Source of the DNA: Bordetella parapertussis
GTDB lineage: Bacteria; Pseudomonadota; Gammaproteobacteria; Burkholderiales; SG8-41
Assembly (NCBI GenBank): GCA_945862135.1
Contig: CAMAYE010000004.1
Coordinates: 1-50,312, forward strand
Reading direction: 5' to 3'
DNA: 50,312 bases
Shown here: positions 1-8,579 of the stretch, piece by piece
Layout: each line of letters starts with the position of its first letter
How positions within the stretch are numbered: the stretch's first letter is position 1
Made by a program: the position numbers and the translations under genes
The notes under the pieces: model-generated
The model's database searches: none
Seen by the model: the letters and a program-made list of their open reading frames with translations, nothing else
Told to the model about the DNA's origin: nothing

Positions 1-1
1 G

Positions 2-697
2 GTGGTGACTTATGGTTTGTTGGAAGGCGCGCAGATTCGCGCCCATGCAGTTACCGCAGCCGCAGGGCAGATGCGGTTTCGCGTGCAGCGTACGAACGGC
101 CGGCGACTGCCTGATCTGGACATCACGCTGAATCTGGCCGGCGTGCACAACGTGCTTAATGCGCTTGCAGCGATAGCCGTGGGCATGGAAGTCGGCGTGC
201 CAGATGAAAAAATCGTTCGTGCGCTGGGAGAATTCAAGGGGGTCGGCCGGCGTTTCCAGCGCTACGGCGCTGTTCCGATCGCAACTGGTGGTTCGTTTGA
301 ATTGATCGATGACTATGGACATCACCCGGTCGAGATGGCGGCGACCATTGCCGCGGCACGCGGTGCCTTTCCAGGCCGGCGTCTCGTGCTGGCTTTCCAG
401 CCGCATCGTTATACGCGGACTCGTGATTGCTTCGAGGATTTTGCGCGGGTGCTGTCGAGTGTGGATGCGCTGCTGTTGACCGAAGTGTATGCGGCAGGCG
501 AGTCGCCGATTGTTGCGGCCGACGGACGGGCGCTGGCGCGTGCAGTACGCGTGCTGGGCAAGGTCGAGCCAGTATTCGTTGAACAGGTTGCGGAACTGCC
601 GGAGGCAATCCGCAGCGCGGTGCGTGATGGTGATGTGTTGCTGGCGATGGGGGCAGGTTCGATCGGCGCCGTCGCCGGCCGGCTGGTGCAGGACTGA
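2..697 (+). CDS. murC: UDP-N-acetylmuramate--L-alanine ligase, C-terminal part (5' end outside window)
   Basis: The reading frame is open at the left edge, so only the last about 231 residues are present. MurC adds L-alanine to UDP-MurNAc in the cytoplasm, the first amino-acid step of peptidoglycan precursor synthesis. Visible are the end of the central ATPase domain and the whole C-terminal Mur-ligase domain: GRRFQRYG, then [11 protein letters not shown] and [18 protein letters not shown], which are hallmark MurC stretches. The TGA is followed one base later by the murB start, so the two are surely cotranscribed. The gene order murC-murB-ddlB-ftsQ-ftsA-ftsZ confirms the identity. The GTG at position 2 is an internal codon and not the real start. 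Confidence 0.96.
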   Translation: MVTYGLLEGAQIRAHAVTAAAGQMRFRVQRTNGRRLPDLDITLNLAGVHNVLNALAAIAVGMEVGVPDEKIVRALGEFKGVGRRFQRYGAVPIATGGSFELIDDYGHHPVEMAATIAAARGAFPGRRLVLAFQPHRYTRTRDCFEDFARVLSSVDALLLTEVYAAGESPIVAADGRALARAVRVLGKVEPVFVEQVAELPEAIRSAVRDGDVLLAMGAGSIGAVAGRLVQD

Positions 698-698
698 C

Positions 699-1667
699 AT
701 GAACATGAGCGACCAACAATATATATCGGCACACGGACTGCGCGGTGATCTGCGCAGCGACGAGTCGATGGCTCGCCATGTCAGCTGGCGCGCTGGCGGC
801 CGTGTACGTTGCGCGTATACGCCGGCCGACCTTGATGACATGGCCTTGTTCCTGCGCGGGTTGCCGGATGGCGAGCAGGTACACGTGGTCGGGCTCGGCA
901 GCAATCTGCTGGTGCGCGACGGCGGGCTGGACGGCACGGTGATTTTCACGCATTGGGCGTTGCGCGGTTTGAATGTCCTGCGCAGCGACAACAGCGGCGG
1001 TGAAATCTGGGCGCAGGCCGGCGTGGCCTGCCCGAAAGTGGCGCGCACTGCGGCCATCAACAATCTCGCTGGTGCTGAATTTCTTGCCGGCATTCCCGGT
1101 ACCATCGGTGGCGCGCTGGCGATGAATGCCGGCTGTTACGGTGGGGAGACCTGGAGTCTGGTGGCGCAGGTCGAGACCATCGACCGGGCAGGAACATTGC
1201 ATGTGCGCTCGCCACAGCACTACACCATCGGCTACCGCAGCGTAGAGCCGCGCTCCCATCAGATGTCCAGCGCCACCGGCGCCTCCGCATATGAAAGCTG
1301 GAAGGAATGGTTTGTTGCGGCGACTTTCAGGCTGTCGCATGGCGACGGCGAACAGTCTCGCGCAACGATCAAGAAACTGCTGGCACAGCGCATTGCGGCT
1401 CAGCCGCTGGGCATGCCCAACGCGGGATCGGTGTTCCGTAATCCGCCAGGTGATCACGCGGCACGTTTGATCGAGGCTTGCGGACTCAAGGGTCGTCGCA
1501 TTGGCGGTGCATCGATTTCGGCGAAACACTCCAATTTCATCGTCAATCACGGTGGTGCGAGCGCGGCTGATATCGAGGCGCTGATTGAATTGGCGCAGCA
1601 CACTGTAAAGCAGCAGTTCGGTGTGCACCTGGAACGCGAAGTCCGCGTGGTCGGGGGGCGCGCATGA
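699..1667 (+). CDS. murB: UDP-N-acetylenolpyruvoylglucosamine reductase
   Basis: MurB is an FAD enzyme that reduces UDP-GlcNAc-enolpyruvate to UDP-MurNAc with NADPH. The 322-residue product has the FAD-binding segment ([17 protein letters not shown]), the [20 protein letters not shown] substrate/FAD motif, and a C-terminal block [20 protein letters not shown] containing the conserved serine and the [10 protein letters not shown] motif. The layout is that of the shorter type II MurB. The ATG at 699 was chosen because it follows the murC stop by one base and leaves the usual short N-terminus; the open frame extends upstream into murC but without homology. A stretch of about 20 residues before WFVAATFRL (around residues 183-205) looks longer than usual. 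The stop overlaps the ddlB start (ATGA). Confidence 0.96.
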   Translation: MNMSDQQYISAHGLRGDLRSDESMARHVSWRAGGRVRCAYTPADLDDMALFLRGLPDGEQVHVVGLGSNLLVRDGGLDGTVIFTHWALRGLNVLRSDNSGGEIWAQAGVACPKVARTAAINNLAGAEFLAGIPGTIGGALAMNAGCYGGETWSLVAQVETIDRAGTLHVRSPQHYTIGYRSVEPRSHQMSSATGASAYESWKEWFVAATFRLSHGDGEQSRATIKKLLAQRIAAQPLGMPNAGSVFRNPPGDHAARLIEACGLKGRRIGGASISAKHSNFIVNHGGASAADIEALIELAQHTVKQQFGVHLEREVRVVGGRA

Positions 1668-2575
1668 GCGGTTTCGGCAAAATCGCAGTGCTCTTCGGCG
1701 GGCGCAGCGCGGAGCGCGAGGTGTCGCTGATGAGCGGCGGCAATGTGCTGAAAGCGCTGCAGCAGGCCGGTCTGGATGCGCATGCTTTTGATCCGGCCGA
1801 ACGTGAAATTTTCGAGCTCAAGCGCGATGGTTTTGCCCGAGTATTCATTGCCTTGCACGGTCGTTACGGTGAAGACGGTACGGTGCAGGGCGCACTGGAA
1901 CTGATGGGTATCCCGTACACCGGCAGCGGTGTGATGGCATCGGCGCTGGCGATGGACAAGGTGCGCACCAAGATGGTGTGGACCGCAGCCGGCATCCCAA
2001 CACCGCGTTTTGAGGTGGTGGACGCGTGCAGCGACTGGGCAGGCGTTGCAAAACGTCTTGGCTTGCCGCTGATCATCAAGCCTGCGCGTGAAGGTTCCAC
2101 GATCGGGCTGACCAAGGTCATCACGGCCTCGCAATTGTCGGCGGCTTATGCGCTGGCGTCGCGGCACGACCCGTTTGTGATGGCTGAAGAATTCATCGCC
2201 GGCGAAGAGCTGACCGCTGCTTTCCTCGGAGACCAGGCGTTGCCGCTGATCCGCATCGAAGCGCCGCAGGGTAACTACGATTATCAAAACAAATACTTCA
2301 GCGACGAAACAAAGTATCACTGCCCTTGCGAGTTACCCGAGTCTGAAGAGCTGCGCATCCGCGCACTGGTGATGAAAAGCGCGCAGGCGCTGGGCTGCAC
2401 CGGGTGGGGGCGAGCTGATTTGATTCGTCGCGCTGACGGTAGCGTGCAGTTCCTGGAAATGAATACATCGCCCGGAATGACCGGACACAGCCTGGTGCCG
2501 ATGGCGGCACGCGAGGCCGGGTTGTCATTCGAGGCCCTCGTGATGCGGATTCTGGAGCTGGCCCATGTGGGATAA
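1664..2575 (+). CDS. ddlB: D-alanine--D-alanine ligase
   Basis: This ATP-grasp enzyme joins two D-alanines for the peptidoglycan stem peptide. At 303 residues it is the standard DdlB length. Visible are the N-terminal [20 protein letters not shown] motif, the [15 protein letters not shown] loop, the ATP-grasp lysine region ([15 protein letters not shown]), the omega-loop region ([17 protein letters not shown]) and the metal-binding end ([17 protein letters not shown]). It overlaps murB by four bases and ftsQ by eleven, so all three are probably translationally coupled. Nothing is unusual. Confidence 0.97.
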   Translation: MSGFGKIAVLFGGRSAEREVSLMSGGNVLKALQQAGLDAHAFDPAEREIFELKRDGFARVFIALHGRYGEDGTVQGALELMGIPYTGSGVMASALAMDKVRTKMVWTAAGIPTPRFEVVDACSDWAGVAKRLGLPLIIKPAREGSTIGLTKVITASQLSAAYALASRHDPFVMAEEFIAGEELTAAFLGDQALPLIRIEAPQGNYDYQNKYFSDETKYHCPCELPESEELRIRALVMKSAQALGCTGWGRADLIRRADGSVQFLEMNTSPGMTGHSLVPMAAREAGLSFEALVMRILELAHVG

Positions 2576-3299
2576 GCCAGACATTCTCAACCGCTTATCC
2601 GATCTGCTGGTCGTGGCGGCACTGCTCGGTCTGTTGTATGGCGGCGCGGCGTGGGTAGTGCAGTTACCGATATTCCCGATTACCGAGGTGCGTGTGGCTA
2701 CCCCGCTGACGCATGTCACCCGCGAGCAGGTCGAGAGCATCGTGCGGCGCGAGGTGCGCGGCAATTTCTTCACGCTGCATCTGTCCTCGACACGGTTGGC
2801 ATTCGAGAAACTGCCTTGGGTGCGGCGCGCGGATGTGCGCCGGCAATGGCCCGGTGCGCTCGAGGTGGTGCTCACCGAACATGTGCCACTGGCGCGCTGG
2901 GGAAAGTCTGCGCTGGTGAATGTGCATGGTGAAGTTTTTGAGGCTGCTTTTGACGGAACGCTCCCGGTGTTCAACGGGCCCGATGGTTCGGCAAAGGAAA
3001 TGGCCATTCAGTATGAGCACTTCAGGCGCAGCCTGGCGGAAATCGGAAAGGTGCCTGGCGAGCTCAATGTGTCGCCGCGTCGTGCCTGGCAGATTCGGCT
3101 CGACGACGGCATGACTGTTGATTTCGGCCGTGAAAAGGTTGAAGAGCGGTTGCGGCGTTTTGTATCGACTTATCCACGGACGATTGCCCGAATGACGCAT
3201 CCGGTGGATCGCGTTGATCTGCGCTACGCCAACGGATTTGCTGCTCGGGTGCCGGGTTTGCCACCGGCCGTGGAAACCAAGCCGAAACGCGGCGTTTAG
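2565..3299 (+). CDS. ftsQ: Cell division protein FtsQ
   Basis: FtsQ is a bitopic inner-membrane divisome protein that links early cytoplasmic and late periplasmic division proteins through FtsB and FtsL. The 244-residue product has a short cytoplasmic N-terminus, one membrane segment at about residues 14-32 ([19 protein letters not shown]), a POTRA domain beginning at about residue 36 ([19 protein letters not shown]) and the FtsQ beta domain ([30 protein letters not shown]). Its start lies inside the end of ddlB, and ftsA follows after 33 bases, as in other dcw clusters. Confidence 0.94.
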   Translation: MWDKPDILNRLSDLLVVAALLGLLYGGAAWVVQLPIFPITEVRVATPLTHVTREQVESIVRREVRGNFFTLHLSSTRLAFEKLPWVRRADVRRQWPGALEVVLTEHVPLARWGKSALVNVHGEVFEAAFDGTLPVFNGPDGSAKEMAIQYEHFRRSLAEIGKVPGELNVSPRRAWQIRLDDGMTVDFGREKVEERLRRFVSTYPRTIARMTHPVDRVDLRYANGFAARVPGLPPAVETKPKRGV

Positions 3300-3332
3300 T
3301 TCATCGGGGACAGGTTGGGATAAAGACGGACT

Positions 3333-4571
3333 ATGAGTAAAAACAAGGAAAACAAAAAATTGGTGGTAGGCCTGGACATCGGCACATCGAAGATTGTTGC
3401 GATCGTCGCGGAGCTCAAGCCAGAGGGTGGCTTCGAGATCATCGGCATGGGCAGCCATCCATCGCGCGGGCTGAAAAAAGGCGTGGTGGTGAACATCGAG
3501 ACCACGGTCAGCGCAATTCAGCGCGCACTGGAAGAGGCCGAGCTGATGGCCGATTGCAAGATCCGCGAGGTCTACACGGGCATCGCCGGCAATCACATCA
3601 AGAGTTTCAATTCGCAGGGCATGGTGGCGATCAAGGACAAGGAAGTCGCGCAACTGGACATCGACCGCGTGATCGAGACCGCGAAGGCGGTGCAGATCCC
3701 GAACGACCAGCAGATCCTCCATGTGCTCAACCAGGAATTCATCATCGACGGGCAGGAGGATGTGCGCGAGCCTTTGGGCATGTCCGGCGTTCGGCTTGAG
3801 GTGAAGGTTCACATTGTTACGGGTGCGGTGTCGGCTGCACAGAACATCATCAAGTGTGTGAGGCGCTGCGGACTTGAAGTCAACGACCTGATTCTTCAGC
3901 CATTGGCTTCTTCCGTGGCGGTGCTTTCCGAAGATGAAAAAGACCTCGGTGTGTGCCTTGTCGATATTGGCGGCGGCACCACTGACATGGCGGTATTCAC
4001 CAACGGCGCGATTCGCCATACCGCAGTAATACCAATCGCCGGCGATCAGATCACCAATGACATCGCGATGGCGCTGCGCACGCCGACCAAGGACGCCGAG
4101 GACATCAAGCAGCGCTTTGGTTGCGCGCTGTCGCAACTTGCCGACCCGCAGGAAATGGTTGATGTGCCCGGCGTTGGTGATCGCGGTTCGCGTCAATTGT
4201 CGCGAAAGACGCTGTCCGAGGTCATCGAGCCGCGTGTCGAGGAACTTTACTCCCTTGTGCAGGCGGAGCTGCGCCGCAGTGGGTATGAAGAATTGCTGTC
4301 ATCGGGCGTGGTGCTGACCGGCGGCTCAAGCTCAATGCAGGGCATGGTTGAGCTGGGCGAAGAAATATTCCACATGCCGGTGCGCATCGGCATGCCGCAA
4401 TACGCTGGCGGTCTTGCTGAAGTGGTGCGCAGCACGCGTTATGCAACCTGTATCGGTTTGTTGATGGCCGGTGCCGATGAGCATCGCCAGCGCGACGTCG
4501 CGCGTATGCATGTCAGCAGTTTCCAGCAAGTGGTGGATCGGATGAAAACGTGGTTTACGGGGAATTTCTGA
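3333..4571 (+). CDS. ftsA: Cell division protein FtsA
   Basis: FtsA is the actin-like ATPase that tethers FtsZ filaments to the inner membrane. The 412-residue product opens with the phosphate-1 motif VVGLDIGTSKIVAIVAEL, carries the phosphate-2 motif VDIGGGTTDMAVF (around residues 209-221) and the adenosine motif LTGGSSSMQGMVEL. The C-terminal tail (VVDRMKTWFTGNF) fits the conserved membrane-targeting amphipathic helix. The ATG at 3333 gives the family N-terminus (MSKNKENKKLVVGLDIG). The gene is in dcw order between ftsQ and ftsZ, with 99 bases before the ftsZ start. Confidence 0.98.
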   Translation: MSKNKENKKLVVGLDIGTSKIVAIVAELKPEGGFEIIGMGSHPSRGLKKGVVVNIETTVSAIQRALEEAELMADCKIREVYTGIAGNHIKSFNSQGMVAIKDKEVAQLDIDRVIETAKAVQIPNDQQILHVLNQEFIIDGQEDVREPLGMSGVRLEVKVHIVTGAVSAAQNIIKCVRRCGLEVNDLILQPLASSVAVLSEDEKDLGVCLVDIGGGTTDMAVFTNGAIRHTAVIPIAGDQITNDIAMALRTPTKDAEDIKQRFGCALSQLADPQEMVDVPGVGDRGSRQLSRKTLSEVIEPRVEELYSLVQAELRRSGYEELLSSGVVLTGGSSSMQGMVELGEEIFHMPVRIGMPQYAGGLAEVVRSTRYATCIGLLMAGADEHRQRDVARMHVSSFQQVVDRMKTWFTGNF

Positions 4572-4604
4572 ATCAGGCGTGAATGACGGGGAATTACAGT
4601 TCGA

Positions 4605-4635
4605 GGGATTTTTAATTTTTGGTTGCGGGATTTTT
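4605..4635 (+). promoter_or_regulatory. AT-rich ftsA-ftsZ spacer with 9-bp direct repeats
   Basis: GGGATTTTT occurs at 4605-4613 and again at 4627-4635, a 22-bp period, so both copies would lie on about the same face of the helix. They sit 36-66 bases upstream of the ftsZ ATG, in a spacer that is much richer in T than the neighbouring genes. They could be a regulator-binding site or part of an ftsZ promoter; no convincing -35/-10 pair was seen. Confidence 0.3.
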
Positions 4636-4670
4636 CAACATTACTTTGTTTGCAGAAAAAGGAGACTCAC

Positions 4671-5837
4671 ATGATTGAACTGATTGATGCACAAGCGCAG
4701 GAAGCGGTAATCAAGGTGATCGGTGTCGGTGGTTGCGGCGGCAATGCGGTTGATCACATGATCGTGCAGGGCGTGCAGGGCGTGGAATTCATCTGCGCGA
4801 ATACCGACGCCCAGGCGCTCAAGCGCAATCAGGCCAAGACGCAGATCCAGCTCGGCACCAATATCACCAAGGGTCTCGGAGCCGGCGCCAATCCGGAGAT
4901 CGGCCGCCAGGCTGCGCTGGAAGACCGCGAACGCATCGCCGAGATGATTTCCGGCGCCGACATGCTGTTCCTGACTGCGGGAATGGGCGGCGGCACCGGA
5001 ACCGGCGCCGCGCCAGTGGTGGCGGAGATTGCCAAGGAACTTGGCATCCTGACGGTTGCCGTGGTGACCAAGCCGTTCGCATTTGAAGGCAAGCGGCAGC
5101 GGCTCGCGCAGGAAGGGCTTGATGCGCTGGCCCAGCATGTCGATTCGCTGATCGTGATTCCCAATGACAAGCTGATGCAGGTGCTGGGCAACTCGATCAC
5201 GCTGGACGAAGCCTTCCGTGCCGCCAATGATGTGTTGCACGGTGCGGTTGCGGGTATTGCTGAAATCATCAGCTGCCCGGGCATGATCAATGTCGACTTT
5301 GCAGACGTTCGTACGGTGATGGGTGAGATGGGCATGGCGATGATGGGTTCAGCGAAGGCAGCCGGTACCGGACGCGCTCGCGAGGCGGCCGAACAGGCGG
5401 TGGCCTGCCCCCTGCTCGAGGACATTAATATCTCCGACGCGCGCGGCGTGCTGGTCAATATTTCAGCCAGCAAGTCGACCTTCCAGTTGCAGGAAATGTA
5501 TGACGTCATGGAAACCATCAAGGCCTTTGCCGCGGAGTCGGCGACAGTCATTGTCGGCACCGTGTACGACGACAGCCTGGAAGATGGGCTGCGCGTGACC
5601 ATCGTTGCCACGGGTCTCGGCAAGCCGTTGGCGCGCCAGGCCTCGAAACCGATGATCGTGGTGTCCCAGAAGACCGGAACCGACAACATGGCCGTTTCCC
5701 CCGATGTTGACTACGGTGCTCTGGAGCAGCCTGCGGTGATCCGTCGCCGCAACCGGGATGCAACGATTGAGGCAATGCGTCAATCCGGTGTGGAAATGCT
5801 CGATATTCCGGCCTTTTTGCGCAAGCAAGCTGACTGA
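4671..5837 (+). CDS. ftsZ: Cell division protein FtsZ
   Basis: FtsZ is the tubulin-like GTPase that forms the division ring. The 388-residue product has the nucleotide-binding GGCGGNAVDHM motif, the tubulin signature GGGTGTG at residues 106-112, and the catalytic T7 loop region (NVDFADVRTVM). After a short linker it ends with the conserved C-terminal peptide DIPAFLRKQAD, which binds FtsA and ZipA. The start at 4671 is preceded by a strong AAAAAGGAG ribosome site; the upstream in-frame codon at 4623 lacks both homology and a ribosome site. ZapD, which crosslinks FtsZ, is encoded at 14746-15501. Confidence 0.98.
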   Translation: MIELIDAQAQEAVIKVIGVGGCGGNAVDHMIVQGVQGVEFICANTDAQALKRNQAKTQIQLGTNITKGLGAGANPEIGRQAALEDRERIAEMISGADMLFLTAGMGGGTGTGAAPVVAEIAKELGILTVAVVTKPFAFEGKRQRLAQEGLDALAQHVDSLIVIPNDKLMQVLGNSITLDEAFRAANDVLHGAVAGIAEIISCPGMINVDFADVRTVMGEMGMAMMGSAKAAGTGRAREAAEQAVACPLLEDINISDARGVLVNISASKSTFQLQEMYDVMETIKAFAAESATVIVGTVYDDSLEDGLRVTIVATGLGKPLARQASKPMIVVSQKTGTDNMAVSPDVDYGALEQPAVIRRRNRDATIEAMRQSGVEMLDIPAFLRKQAD

Positions 5838-5913
5838 AGGCCGTTGGATGGATGAGGGTGCTCTGCATGAGTCAAAGGGAGGCGGGCTCAGGTGTTGCGG
5901 TGCGGCATCGTGG

Positions 5914-5919
5914 TAAAAT
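5914..5919 (+). promoter_or_regulatory. Possible -10 element upstream of lpxC
   Basis: TAAAAT stands 64 bases before the lpxC start in the ftsZ-lpxC spacer. The context GTAAAATCC matches that of the better supported rpsP promoter (-10 at 23022). No good -35 lies at 16-18 bases (GGTGTT is the nearest), so this is weak. Confidence 0.3.
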
Positions 5920-5982
5920 CCACGATCCGGCCGCATTGAGCCGATACTTATTTTTGGCAAGCATCGCACCGATCAACTTGAC

Positions 5983-6894
5983 GTGATCAAGCAACGCACA
6001 TTGAAGAACGTGATCCGCGCCACCGGCGTGGGTCTGCACACGGGCGAAAAGGTTCATCTGACCTTGCGTCCTGCGCTGCCGGACACGGGTATTGTGTTCC
6101 GGCGGACGGATCTGACTGAGCCGGTCGACATCAAAGCCGATCCGTATGCGGTGCATGACACGCGCCTTTCATCCTGCCTGGAAAAGGACGGCGCGCGGGT
6201 TCAGACGGTTGAGCATTTGATGTCAGCGCTGGCCGGACTGGGTGTGGACAATGTCTGGATCGATGTGACGGCGCCGGAAGTGCCGATCATGGATGGCAGC
6301 GCTGGACCGTTTGTGTTCCTGCTGCAGTCTGCCGGCATTGAAGAGCAGGATGTTCCGAAGAAATTCATCCGTATTCTGAAGCCGGTCGAGGTTCGAGACG
6401 GCGACAAGTGGGTGCGTTTCGAGCCCTATAACGGATTCCGGCTGGAACTGGCCATCGACTATGCGCATCCGGTGTTTGATGCCAGCGCGCAGACCGTGGT
6501 CGTCGATTTCGCATCGACGTCCTACGTCAAAGAGGTGGCTCGGGCGCGGACCTTCGGTTTCATGCAGGACGTCGAAAGCATGCGTTCGCAGGGTTTGGCG
6601 CTAGGCGGCAGTCTCGACAACGCCATTGTCATGGATGAATACCGGGTCCTGAACAATGACGGGCTGCGTTATGACAATGAGTTCGTCAAACACAAGGTGC
6701 TGGACGCCATCGGCGACCTGTATCTGCTGGGGCACCCGCTGATCGGCGCGTTCAGTGGCCATAAATCCGGCCACGCGATGAATAATCGTCTGTTGCGCCA
6801 ACTGCTGGAGCAGCCGCAGGCCTGGGAATACGTCAGTTTTGACCGCGTCGAAGACGCACCCGCCTTCCTCGCCTGGCAGCCTCAGGCCGCCTGA
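5983..6894 (+). CDS. lpxC: UDP-3-O-acyl-N-acetylglucosamine deacetylase
   Basis: LpxC is the zinc-dependent deacetylase that commits UDP-GlcNAc derivatives to lipid A synthesis, showing a Gram-negative cell. The 303-residue product matches the usual about 305. Visible are the N-terminal [20 protein letters not shown], the zinc-binding histidine in [15 protein letters not shown], the [14 protein letters not shown] motif with further metal ligands, and the catalytic-histidine stretch [14 protein letters not shown]. Translation appears to start at GTG 5983, the only codon that gives the conserved N-terminus; no clear ribosome site precedes it. The gene follows ftsZ, as in most proteobacterial dcw clusters. 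Confidence 0.96.
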   Translation: MIKQRTLKNVIRATGVGLHTGEKVHLTLRPALPDTGIVFRRTDLTEPVDIKADPYAVHDTRLSSCLEKDGARVQTVEHLMSALAGLGVDNVWIDVTAPEVPIMDGSAGPFVFLLQSAGIEEQDVPKKFIRILKPVEVRDGDKWVRFEPYNGFRLELAIDYAHPVFDASAQTVVVDFASTSYVKEVARARTFGFMQDVESMRSQGLALGGSLDNAIVMDEYRVLNNDGLRYDNEFVKHKVLDAIGDLYLLGHPLIGAFSGHKSGHAMNNRLLRQLLEQPQAWEYVSFDRVEDAPAFLAWQPQAA

Positions 6895-6922
6895 GGTCCG
6901 GGCGCACAGCCCTCACTGAACC

Positions 6923-7108
6923 ATGCTGCTGCTCCGCCTGATCGGGCTGATTGTGCTGATCACCATCGGTGTTTCGCTGGCGCTTTATGCCTGGCGCCGG
7001 GAGCCACGTTACCTGCGCTTTGCCTGGCGGGTGTTTCTTGGCGCTATCGCTTTTGCCATCGTTCTGATGGTTTTTTACGCGGCGGAGCGTTTGCTGATGG
7101 TGGTTTGA
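6923..7108 (+). CDS. Small inner-membrane protein of unknown function
   Basis: This 61-residue product starts 28 bases after lpxC and is probably cotranscribed with it. It has two hydrophobic segments, about residues 3-22 (LLRLIGLIVLITIGVSLALY) and 40-57, separated by a basic loop (AWRREPRYLRFAWR). That predicts a hairpin membrane protein with its loop in the cytoplasm. A short membrane ORF in this position between lpxC and the dciA/secA block is known in other Betaproteobacteria, but I know of no function. The gene ends 23 bases before the convergent dciA. Confidence 0.7.
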   Translation: MLLLRLIGLIVLITIGVSLALYAWRREPRYLRFAWRVFLGAIAFAIVLMVFYAAERLLMVV

Positions 7109-7131
7109 CTCGGCGGCTGCTTTAACCCCGT

Positions 7132-7572
7132 TCAGGCCTTGGTGCGCCGTCGCGCGGCGAATCGGGCTAGTGCGGCACTCAGGCCAGGATCCTTGACGCG
7201 CCGCGACAGTTTCTCAAAATTATCAATAGAATCAATACTTAATGGCGATTTTTCAGGCGCCGGTTCGGGCTTGCGCGCGGCCTGGAAAACTTGAACTTGG
7301 ATTTGAATTCCAGTAACCTCCGCCCTCTGTTTTTGCAGATTCTTCAGTAGTCGGGGCGCCAGTTGACGTAATTTTGCCGCGATTGCTCCGTTGTCTGCCG
7401 CTATCATCAGTATGCCGCCACGGTCTCCGACCACACGGCTTGCCGAAATGAGTTCGGATGGTGCGCAGGCTTCATATAGCCGCTGCAGTGCAGCAATGCG
7501 CTGCAGGGTCCGATTGAGAGCTGATAAGCCCGTGGTGTTGCCGATCAGGGCGCTTAGTTTGCGGTTGGACAT
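7132..7572 (-). CDS. dciA: DUF721 protein, DciA-like DnaB-helicase loader
   Basis: The 146-residue product belongs to the DUF721/DciA family, which in bacteria without DnaC or DnaI helps load the replicative helicase. The N-terminal domain (LSALIGNTTGLSALNRTLQRIAALQRLYEACAP) and the DRGGILMIAADNGAIAAKLRQLAPRLL-type stretch are typical; the C-terminal part is basic and low in complexity (ARFAARRRTKA). The ATG at 7572 (MSNRKLSALIG) was preferred over an upstream in-frame start because the extra 29 residues overlap the opposite gene and show no family likeness. The gene diverges from the M23 peptidase with only 21 bases between starts. Family assignment is from recognisable sequence; the function is inferred from the family. 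Confidence 0.8.
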   Translation of the reverse strand: MSNRKLSALIGNTTGLSALNRTLQRIAALQRLYEACAPSELISASRVVGDRGGILMIAADNGAIAAKLRQLAPRLLKNLQKQRAEVTGIQIQVQVFQAARKPEPAPEKSPLSIDSIDNFEKLSRRVKDPGLSAALARFAARRRTKA

Positions 7573-7593
7573 GGCGAAAAAGGGATGTTGACC

Positions 7594-8511
7594 ATGAATA
7601 TTATTCTGGTTTCCGAGAAACTGCCTCAAGCGCGGACCATTACTTTGGGCTGGCAGCACCTGATTGCTTCGGGTTTGGCGCTGTTCGGGCTGGTGATCTT
7701 GCTGGCCGGTGCGCTCAATTACGGGATTCTGCGTTTTGCTGCAGAACTGAATATTCCCTATGTGCGTGATGTGCTGGTTTCAATTCAGCGTCAGCAGCAG
7801 GAAAAAAACCAGTCTTACCTGCAGGATAACCTGAATGCAATGGCGGTCCGGCTCGGGCAGATGCAGGCGCAACTGCTGCGTCTGGAAACGCTTGGCGAGC
7901 GGTTGGCCAAACTCGCCGGATTCAAGCCGCAGGACCTGATGTTCAATGAGGTTCCCGGCCGTGGCGGCGCACCTTCATCGATCCCCAGTCAGAATTTGTC
8001 GCTTGGCGATTTTACGCAGCAGATCGACCAGTTGACGCGGCAACTGGAAGATCGCAGCGACAAGCTGGGCCTGCTGGAATCGATGTACACGCAGGAAAGT
8101 GCCCGCAAAAAACTGATACCGACCAAGCTGCCGGTCGAAGGCGGTTGGTACTCTTCCAACTTTGGCTGGCGTATTGATCCGTTCACCGGTCAGCGTGCAT
8201 TCCACGAGGGTATCGACTTCATGGCAGAGGAAGGCACCCCCATATTTTCAGCGGCTGCAGGGGTGGTCGTCTACGCCGAGTTTCACCCTCAATATGGTAA
8301 TATGATCGAGATTGATCACGGCAATGATCTGATCTCGCGTTACGCGCATGCGTCGAAGAAATATGTGAAAGTCGGCGATGTGGTTTTACGTGGAACACGG
8401 ATCGCAGATGTTGGCCGGACCGGTCGCGCAACAGGTTCGCATCTGCATTTTGAGGTGCGCCAGCGCGGTGCCGCATTGAACCCCGCGCGGTTTCTGCAGT
8501 TGCCTGGCTGA
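7594..8511 (+). CDS. M23-family (LytM-type) peptidase, cell-envelope
   Basis: The 305-residue protein is a probable peptidoglycan endopeptidase or divisome-associated LytM factor. It has one N-terminal membrane segment (about residues 22-45, [18 protein letters not shown]), a coiled-coil-like middle with many Gln and Leu (about 60-165), and a C-terminal LytM domain. The zinc-site motifs are present: HEGIDF, and SHLHFEV near the end, so the enzyme should be active rather than a degenerate activator. ATG 7594 was chosen over 7585 because it lies at a good distance from AGGGA. A strong terminator follows. The location between dciA and secA is common in Betaproteobacteria. Confidence 0.88.
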   Translation: MNIILVSEKLPQARTITLGWQHLIASGLALFGLVILLAGALNYGILRFAAELNIPYVRDVLVSIQRQQQEKNQSYLQDNLNAMAVRLGQMQAQLLRLETLGERLAKLAGFKPQDLMFNEVPGRGGAPSSIPSQNLSLGDFTQQIDQLTRQLEDRSDKLGLLESMYTQESARKKLIPTKLPVEGGWYSSNFGWRIDPFTGQRAFHEGIDFMAEEGTPIFSAAAGVVVYAEFHPQYGNMIEIDHGNDLISRYAHASKKYVKVGDVVLRGTRIADVGRTGRATGSHLHFEVRQRGAALNPARFLQLPG

Positions 8512-8540
8512 CCGGCGGCACTAAACGCAAGAATTGCAGG

Positions 8541-8569
8541 GGGGTGGGGTTATCCCACCCCTTTTTTTT
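8541..8569 (+). terminator. Rho-independent terminator after the M23 gene
   Basis: GGGGTGGG (8541-8548) pairs perfectly with CCCACCCC (8554-8561) around a five-base loop, followed by eight T. It lies between the M23 stop and the secA start, so secA either has a promoter within these few bases or depends on read-through. Confidence 0.85.
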
Positions 8570-8579
8570 CGGGAAGTTC

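Noticed and set aside
234-1628. Long open frame (464 codons) antisense to murC and murB
   Set aside because: The plus strand holds two unmistakable enzymes. The antisense product is rich in His, Arg and Cys without any domain, a typical by-product of GC-rich coding sequence.
2664-4196. Long antisense open frame (510 codons) over ftsQ and ftsA
   Set aside because: It spans two conserved division genes and its translation shows no fold or motif.
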